Source: Euryarchaeota archaeon UBA602 (GTDB lineage: Archaea > Thermoplasmatota > Poseidoniia > Poseidoniales > Thalassarchaeaceae). Taken from it: a stretch of 28,783 nt of DNA. Within the stretch, counting starts at the first letter, position 1, and each line of letters begins with the position of its first letter. Position numbers and translations under genes: made by a program. The notes below the pieces were generated by a model. That model saw only the letters and a list, made by a program, of their open reading frames with translations. It did not search any database and had not been told where the DNA came from. Shown here in pieces: positions 23,204 through 28,783 of the stretch. The DNA lies in the NCBI GenBank assembly GCA_002498455.1, contig DAHO01000050.1, positions 15,991 through 44,773 on the forward strand, given 5' to 3'.

Positions 23204-26200
23204 ATGCCCCACCCTCGGCACCCCAAGCGTTCGAGCGCTACGCGCTCGGTAATCCTCGCATTGTTGATGGTCTCCAGTTTGTTTGCCTATGCCCCGATTG
23301 CATCGGCCAATCCACCCTCCGGTGTCATCGACACCTTTGCAGACGGAAGTACAAGTTTGGCAGTGCAAACGGATTCCACATCTCCCACGACGGTCAACCT
23401 AACCTTACAGCGCAACACCACAATTGGTGCAGCCTCGTTCCACATCACCTACGACATCAATGACCCCTCTCCGGGCTCCTTGACGGTGGATTTGGACAGT
23501 GACGGGCAATACGAGTGGCACCTAGGAAGCACCGGCGACGGACGTGTTGGCGAACAAATTGTGTTCTCCAACGGTGCGACATCTACCACAGTCTCTGCCA
23601 ATGGGAATCAGACATGGTTGCCTGCCGGCAGCTGGCGATTGCCGACATCAGCCCAGATGTCCTCGTCAGAAATCACCGTTGGCTTCTCACCGGATTTAGG
23701 GGCTCAATTCAGTGGCATTGGTGCCGTTGCCGATTTGCAAGTTGGTGACATGGACGGCGATGGAATTGAAGATCCAATCTATTTGGTACAGGAGCACACG
23801 GCCGCAAATGGGACCACTTGGCCACACATTGGATGGATGAAGTGGAATGGAACCAGTTTGGTCAGCAGTTGGATTCCAACCTGTGCCGATGCAGATAAAC
23901 TGATTTTGGGAGATTCAGATGGAGACGGGAGTACTGATGTACTGGCCGTAGCTTCCGACGAAGACGAATTGTGTCAGCACATGTCTGGCAACAGTTGGAG
24001 TTACACCACCAATGTCTCGATGAATGAGAAATTCGAGGACGCGGTCTTGGCCGATTTGGATGGTGATTTACAAGATGATTTGATCTCAATTGATGCCGAT
24101 GGTACCCTCGGCTTCCGTTCTTTTAGTGGGGGTAGTTACTCGACTGCCGTCACCGTGACCGTACCTTCTGGAAACCAAATGACGGGGCTTGAGAACTTCG
24201 TTCATGTCGATATTGGTACCTTCTATGGAACCAATCTCTCGGTAGTGGTCGGTGAGAACGACATGATGACTTCGTACAACACTCTGTGGAATTTTTCAGC
24301 CAACAGTTGGGTTGTGTCTATGGATGAATTTGAGTGCACAGCCGGACCGTTTGAGGTATTTGATTGGAATGCGGATGGATTTGATGATCTCATGGGTCCA
24401 ACCTCAACGGCAGCCTGTACAGCGACTTGGAATGGTACCGACTGGACAACCACGACCTCTGCATTGGTCGGCTTGCAGAATTACACCGTGGGCGATCATG
24501 ATGGTGATGGTGGTGTGGACTTCTTCCGCCCTCTTGAGGGTACACCAGACGGTTCAGATGGTACACAGACAGGTTCGGTCGAACTGTATGCGTTCAATCC
24601 CAATGGAGCTGTCAATACCTCAAGTTCCACTTCGTTCAATCCACACACATCTCCACGAGCAATGGTCTTTGCAGACATGGATGGAGACGGTCTTTCTGAG
24701 CAAATTATCGCCGCTGGAGAAGCTACCCCAGGTCTGTTCATCGGTGCATGGCATACCCTAGAGTGGGACTTGGAAGGTGACAGCGTCATCGAGATGGAAA
24801 TGTCTGGATTTGCAAGTTCCAGCAGTCCTTTGAGTGAATCAGATCAAGGTTTACTGATCACCAATATCAACACTGAATTGACCAGTGCGACCGTCAATTA
24901 CGATGCATATGATACCCCTTGGGGGACCATGTCTCCCGTCGCTCGAAGCATGGGCGCAGGTACCATCACACAGTCTGCGCTCAACATGTCGTACACGGCC
25001 ACCTTCGTCGTTGAAACCAATCCAACCAATGGCAATTTGTCGAATGTACTGAACAGTTTCATGCTCATGGGTTCGGGCGGTATCGATGTCCCCGTCAACA
25101 TCACTTGTACACGTAACGGAACCGTCACTCTCGACTCAATCTCAATCTCGTGGATTGAGGGTGCTGACAACATTCAGATTCCTGAACCACCGGTATTGCA
25201 AATTTTTGATTACAATTACAGCCAAGTCTCATTGATGTGGACCAACTCAACCAGTCAAGAAGATTTGATGGGTTATGAATTGTTTAGAGCGGCAACAGGC
25301 AGCCAAATTTCAATCAACCAACCCCTTGCTCAAACAATGGCATTTGGCTACCAAGATACGGATGGTGTGACAAATCAAGAGTGGGATTATGCAGTTCGCT
25401 CTATACACAACAATGGTGTCTATTCCAATCTCTCAAACATCGTCTCTGTTCTGGTTCCAGACGTCCCCCCTGTCTATGATACCACTCCTCCCGATGCTGC
25501 AATCGTCTCTTTGGCTGACGTACCGAATGACGACGGCGGTGTGCTGAATCTCTCATTCACGCCTTCTCCTTCATCGGACTTGGCCTACACTCTGATCTAC
25601 TTTGAAAGCAATGAATTTTCCAATGCATCCGGTTTGACACCTTATGCGAATATCAGTAGTGATGACCCAACGACCTCGATGCTCATTTCAGGCCTCACAG
25701 ATGGTGAGCAACACTGGGCTGCAGCAGTCACAGTGGATGAAGATGACAATTTGTGGTGGAATGTCACGGCGATTGGACCGGTCTATTCGACCAACGATAC
25801 GACTCGACAGAGCCTGCTCACGATGGATGTCACTGGGGACGGAATGTACGATGATGGAGTCCGATCTGGTGTCCATGTACATGCTGGAGCCCCATTCTCC
25901 ATCTCGGCTCAGTTGTCCAGTGAAGGGGCACCTCTCGTGAATGAGGAACTCTCCGTGACCATTGATTTTGGTAATTCGACTTGGACCAATACACTGACTA
26001 CAGGCCTGACCGGAATCGCATCACAGAGCTGGAGTGACTGGTCTGAATTCATCGGTTCATGGGAATCACATGGAGGAGTAGGGCTCGTCTCAGTCTCATG
26101 GTCGGGTGGTACCTATGGGATGGCTGCTCAATCGGTCTCACCCGCTTCCACAAGTGTTGATCTTGTCTCGACGATGACCGCGACATTCTCCACCAGCACA

Positions 26201-27463
26201 CCAACCATACAGTTGGATTCAGCGGGCATTGGTTCTGCAGTTCTAGATGCGGTTGCAGATGATGCAGCAAACCAAATCCACATTGATGGTATACCTGCCA
26301 ATTGGCAGTTAGGCAATGGTTCAGAAGTCATTGGGGAGTCAGGCACAACTCTATTCGACGAGTCCGGTGCCGGCACCATCTCAATTGATTTCATCACCGG
26401 CGGATGGTTGGATGTCATTCCGATGACGCCGTGGTGGATGACTCTCTCCCCTGGGACCATTCGAATCGATCTGTATCCTCCACCCGTGGAAGGTTGTACA
26501 GATTCAACAGCGAACAACTATGATGCGAACGCACAAATCGATGATGGCAGTTGCACCTATGACAATCCACAATTGTTGTTCGTAGAAGTCTCCTGTAATG
26601 TAGATTGGCAAATTCTAGACAACAGTACACAAACCATGGCCGATGTTAACGCGCACTCCATGGAGTGCAGTTTGCTGAATCCCAACCCCGTCACCGTGTT
26701 TGCTACGATTGATTTTGTCTACAGCCATGCCACTCCATCCTTCGTTGATGATTTGTCGGCAAGTGAAGTTACGATTGCATCCAATGAGTCGTTGATCGTG
26801 ACCGTTTCACCAACCGCATGGGCTGAGGGTGCAAGCTTAGAGAACGGCACCGTTCGAGTCAATGTGGCATTGACAGCGACCGGATGGGACGGCGTGGAGG
26901 ATCACTGGATTGTGCCATATGTATTCACATCGGCAATTGAAATTGATGAGCCGGACAACAATGGTGACAATACCCAAGGGACCAGTGACGAAGACGAAAG
27001 TGGGGCCAACCTAACTCTCATCATCATCGCAGTGGCCATTGTCCTAGGTATCCTTGGCTTCGTTGGCTTACGAATGGCCATGCGCGATGAGGAAGACGAA
27101 GAGGATGAATTCATTGAGGAAGAAGACTGGGAACGAAAGCCAAAGAAGAAAATCAAAACTCAACCCGATTTAGAAGATCTGCCGACCGGTCGAAGTCTGG
27201 ATGAATTGACCACTCGAGGCAACAGTGTCTCCATGAAGAAATCCAAGCGAGTGGACCGCAGAGCCGGCGTCCGGCCGACGGACATCGCTCATGTCGAAGC
27301 GGAAGAAGAGGCATACGAAGCCGAAGAAGAAGCCGAATGGGATTATACTCAGGATGAGGACTATCATGTCGATGAAGAAGGCGTCGAATGGTGGAAGGAT
27401 GAAGTCGGTCAATGGTGGTACAAGTACCCCGATGATGATGACTGGGAAGCCTTCGAGGAATAA
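23204..27463 (+). CDS. Giant FG-GAP/fibronectin-III surface protein with membrane anchor and acidic tail
   Basis: 1419 residues. A signal peptide covers ~1-35 (ending A-S-A). FG-GAP/VCBS-like calcium repeats fill roughly 180-510 (G-D-M-D-G-D-G-I-E-D, G-D-S-D-G-D-G-S-T-D, A-D-L-D-G-D-L-Q-D-D, W-N-A-D-G-F-D-D, G-D-H-D-G-D-G-G-V-D, A-D-M-D-G-D-G-L-S). Two fibronectin-III-like modules follow (~661-765 and ~770-870), then an Ig-like stretch. At 1097 there is a short cysteine motif of the G-C-T-D-S-T-A-N-N-Y type ending D-D-G-S-C, known from many secreted marine proteins. One membrane helix (~1268-1286) leads into a ~130-residue charged tail with W-W-K-D-E-V-G-Q-W-W-Y-K-Y-P near its end. An adhesin or receptor role is inferred. 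Confidence 0.9.
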   Translation: MPHPRHPKRSSATRSVILALLMVSSLFAYAPIASANPPSGVIDTFADGSTSLAVQTDSTSPTTVNLTLQRNTTIGAASFHITYDINDPSPGSLTVDLDSDGQYEWHLGSTGDGRVGEQIVFSNGATSTTVSANGNQTWLPAGSWRLPTSAQMSSSEITVGFSPDLGAQFSGIGAVADLQVGDMDGDGIEDPIYLVQEHTAANGTTWPHIGWMKWNGTSLVSSWIPTCADADKLILGDSDGDGSTDVLAVASDEDELCQHMSGNSWSYTTNVSMNEKFEDAVLADLDGDLQDDLISIDADGTLGFRSFSGGSYSTAVTVTVPSGNQMTGLENFVHVDIGTFYGTNLSVVVGENDMMTSYNTLWNFSANSWVVSMDEFECTAGPFEVFDWNADGFDDLMGPTSTAACTATWNGTDWTTTTSALVGLQNYTVGDHDGDGGVDFFRPLEGTPDGSDGTQTGSVELYAFNPNGAVNTSSSTSFNPHTSPRAMVFADMDGDGLSEQIIAAGEATPGLFIGAWHTLEWDLEGDSVIEMEMSGFASSSSPLSESDQGLLITNINTELTSATVNYDAYDTPWGTMSPVARSMGAGTITQSALNMSYTATFVVETNPTNGNLSNVLNSFMLMGSGGIDVPVNITCTRNGTVTLDSISISWIEGADNIQIPEPPVLQIFDYNYSQVSLMWTNSTSQEDLMGYELFRAATGSQISINQPLAQTMAFGYQDTDGVTNQEWDYAVRSIHNNGVYSNLSNIVSVLVPDVPPVYDTTPPDAAIVSLADVPNDDGGVLNLSFTPSPSSDLAYTLIYFESNEFSNASGLTPYANISSDDPTTSMLISGLTDGEQHWAAAVTVDEDDNLWWNVTAIGPVYSTNDTTRQSLLTMDVTGDGMYDDGVRSGVHVHAGAPFSISAQLSSEGAPLVNEELSVTIDFGNSTWTNTLTTGLTGIASQSWSDWSEFIGSWESHGGVGLVSVSWSGGTYGMAAQSVSPASTSVDLVSTMTATFSTSTPTIQLDSAGIGSAVLDAVADDAANQIHIDGIPANWQLGNGSEVIGESGTTLFDESGAGTISIDFITGGWLDVIPMTPWWMTLSPGTIRIDLYPPPVEGCTDSTANNYDANAQIDDGSCTYDNPQLLFVEVSCNVDWQILDNSTQTMADVNAHSMECSLLNPNPVTVFATIDFVYSHATPSFVDDLSASEVTIASNESLIVTVSPTAWAEGASLENGTVRVNVALTATGWDGVEDHWIVPYVFTSAIEIDEPDNNGDNTQGTSDEDESGANLTLIIIAVAIVLGILGFVGLRMAMRDEEDEEDEFIEEEDWERKPKKKIKTQPDLEDLPTGRSLDELTTRGNSVSMKKSKRVDRRAGVRPTDIAHVEAEEEAYEAEEEAEWDYTQDEDYHVDEEGVEWWKDEVGQWWYKYPDDDDWEAFEE

Positions 27464-27500
27464 GCGAGGATTCATCAATCAGTGAGTGGAGGCGAACTCA

Positions 27501-28265
27501 ATGACAGGCGATGGTTACGCATTGGTTCTGCATGGAGATGCAGATGCTTCCAAGCTTGGAGGCACAGCCATTTGTGGATTTTCCAGTACCGGAATGGTGG
27601 GTGTAATTGCCGCCAGTCACATCATTCGTGCACTCAATATGGATCAAATGGGAACCGTACTGGACGAGAATTTCCCTGCCATGGCCTTGGTCCAAGAATC
27701 GGTCCCCAAGCATCCGGTTCGCGTTTACCAAGGCGATGGTATTGGCGTGTTTACCTCTGAAATTCAATTCCCATCCGCTTACGATGTCAAGTTTGCAGAG
27801 ACCGTTCTCAAGTGGTTCGTCGAGGGTGGATTTGATCGTCTCATCATCATTGATGGTGTGGTTCCCAATGAAATCGGTGAGAAGGAAGATGGCGATCTTT
27901 GGGGCGTCGCAAGTCATCCATTAGGACGCAAGGCTTTGGCGGCTGCAGGTGTCTCACGTATGCAGCAAGGCATTGTCTCTGGCATCGCTGGATACCTTCT
28001 TTCAGAAGGAGATCGGAGAGGATTGGATATCACCGCTCTGCTCGCCGATTGCAACCCACTCTATCCGGATGCTCGCGCAGCAGCATTTGCCACCGAAGCG
28101 GTCAGCGATCTCCTGGACCGTGAAATCCCACTCGATGAATTGCTTGAAGACGCTCGAAAGATCGAGGAAAACGTTCGAGACATGTTTGAACGCAGCCAAT
28201 CGATGCTACCCGCACCCGAAGGCTATGATGTCAGTCAATCGCAAGATGACCCGATGGTCAACTAG
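27501..28265 (+). CDS. PAC2 family protein, second paralogue
   Basis: 254 residues of the PAC2 family. Features are C-G-F-S-S-T-G-M-V-G-V-I-A-A-S-H-I-I near the start, L-I-I-I-D-G-V-V-P-N in the middle, then G-I-V-S-G-I-A-G-Y-L-L-S-E-G-D-R-R-G-L and Y-P-D-A-R-A-A-A. The ATG at 27501 follows GGAGG by 8 bases and is preferred over the GTG at 27486, which precedes that site. It shares the G-x-x-G-x-L-L-x-E-G-x-R-R and P-D-A-R-A-A motifs with the PAC2 protein at 14942-15739. It starts 37 bases after the giant surface gene and 8 bases before the DUF3817 gene. Confidence 0.86.
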   Translation: MTGDGYALVLHGDADASKLGGTAICGFSSTGMVGVIAASHIIRALNMDQMGTVLDENFPAMALVQESVPKHPVRVYQGDGIGVFTSEIQFPSAYDVKFAETVLKWFVEGGFDRLIIIDGVVPNEIGEKEDGDLWGVASHPLGRKALAAAGVSRMQQGIVSGIAGYLLSEGDRRGLDITALLADCNPLYPDARAAAFATEAVSDLLDREIPLDELLEDARKIEENVRDMFERSQSMLPAPEGYDVSQSQDDPMVN

Positions 28266-28273
28266 GTGTTTCG

Positions 28274-28582
28274 ATGCGCTTCTTTAATGCCACGGGAATT
28301 GCTGAGACTTGTTCTACGGCCAGTCTGTATTTCATCGCAATGCCACTGAAATACATTGGAGGCAATGAAATCCTAGTCCAAGTGATTGGCCCAATCCATG
28401 GTGTCTTGTGGTCGATTTACATCGGCCTACTTGGGCTCGGTTGGATCCAGAAGGAATGGAATTTGCGAGCTGTAATCCTCGGTGGATTCCTTTCACTATT
28501 TCCTGGTGGACCGATTTGGTTGGAACGTCGCTTGAGCAACCCGGAATACTTGCCGAGTTCTGAATCAGTCAACCCTGAATGA
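28274..28582 (+). CDS. DUF3817 family small membrane protein
   Basis: 102 residues with the DUF3817 layout: an N-terminal helix containing G-I-A-E, P-L-K-Y-I-G-G, then I-G-P-I-H-G-V-L-W-S-I-Y in the second helix and a third helix ending P-x-G-P-I-W-L-E-R-R-L. Function is unknown for the family. An AGGTG motif precedes the ATG. It lies 8 bases after the PAC2 gene and overlaps the convergent DCC-family gene by 18 bases. Confidence 0.78.
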   Translation: MRFFNATGIAETCSTASLYFIAMPLKYIGGNEILVQVIGPIHGVLWSIYIGLLGLGWIQKEWNLRAVILGGFLSLFPGGPIWLERRLSNPEYLPSSESVNPE

Positions 28583-28783
28583 GCAGACCTTGGGTTGGTC
28601 GAAGATTTTGTGACGGTACTTGGCGATGAATCGATACGCAATATTTCGTATGGGCAAAGGTACCAGCCATAGAATCGGGAACCACATCTTGTAGTACCAT
28701 TTCATGTACAGCAATACACGAATCCCCGCAGCGGAACGGATGTATGGTTTACCATTTCGAATCAGATAGACGGTGTCGGCATT
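28565..28783 (-). CDS. DCC/DUF393-family thiol-disulfide oxidoreductase-like protein (5' end outside window)
   Basis: The last 72 residues of a minus-strand gene that runs off the right edge. The frame reads through S-A-A-G-I-R-V-L-L, a hydrophobic W-F-P-I-L-W-L-V-P-L-P-I-R-N, then A-Y-R-F-I-A-K-Y-R-H-K-I-F and a final cysteine, matching the C-terminal half of DUF393 proteins. The D-x-x-C-x-x-C motif that would confirm the family should lie just beyond the window. The stop is at 28565-28567. Confidence 0.72.
   Translation of the reverse strand, partial: NADTVYLIRNGKPYIRSAAGIRVLLYMKWYYKMWFPILWLVPLPIRNIAYRFIAKYRHKIFDQPKVCSFRVD

Overview
The window most likely comes from a marine planktonic euryarchaeon of the Marine Group II/III lineage (Candidatus Poseidoniales or relatives). 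The gene content points there: an archaeal L18e-L13-S9-rpoN cluster, PAC2-family proteins, archaeal-type tRNAs and short TATA-like promoters, together with a bacterial-type NAD-dependent DNA ligase and several giant secreted or membrane-anchored proteins carrying Ig/PKD, FG-GAP, fibronectin-III and Asp-rich calcium repeats. The taxonomic call is an inference from gene content; no rRNA is present.

Layout. (1) 1-3846 is the 3' part of a giant surface protein with one C-terminal membrane segment and a DUF4129-like cytoplasmic tail. (2) 3863-4785 holds a MOSC protein and a convergent helical protein of unknown function. (3) 4882-6379 is a tight L18e-L13-S9-RpoN operon, followed by tRNA-Pro(GGG) bracketed by two small hairpins. 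(4) 6547-11771 holds a 1557-residue beta-helix surface protein and a small membrane protein. (5) 11772-12880 is the most unusual stretch: a 37-residue double CxxCxGxG protein on the minus strand, about 270 bases of inverted repeats in front of it, a symmetric TATA box that could fire in both directions, and a plus-strand HNH plus ribbon-helix-helix protein of AT-richer composition. (6) 12870-18710 holds LigA, a convergent PAC2 protein, a PD-(D/E)XK nuclease with Cas4/AddB-like cysteines, a four-helix membrane protein and a convergent DEDDh exonuclease. (7) 18846-23005 holds a PKD lipoprotein, small hypothetical and wHTH genes, tRNA-Arg(GCG), a hotdog thioesterase, a membrane protein, and a minus-strand wHTH regulator/pentapeptide-repeat operon. 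(8) 23204-28783 holds a 1419-residue FG-GAP surface protein, a second PAC2 protein, a DUF3817 membrane protein and the 3' end of a DCC/DUF393 gene.

About half of the window encodes extracytoplasmic adhesin-like or sensor-like proteins, mixed with informational genes (translation, transcription, DNA ligation, nucleases). Many genes overlap or nearly touch, and several starts sit about 25 bases behind a TATA-like box, which suggests leaderless transcripts. No CRISPR array, insertion sequence, integrase or phage module was seen.
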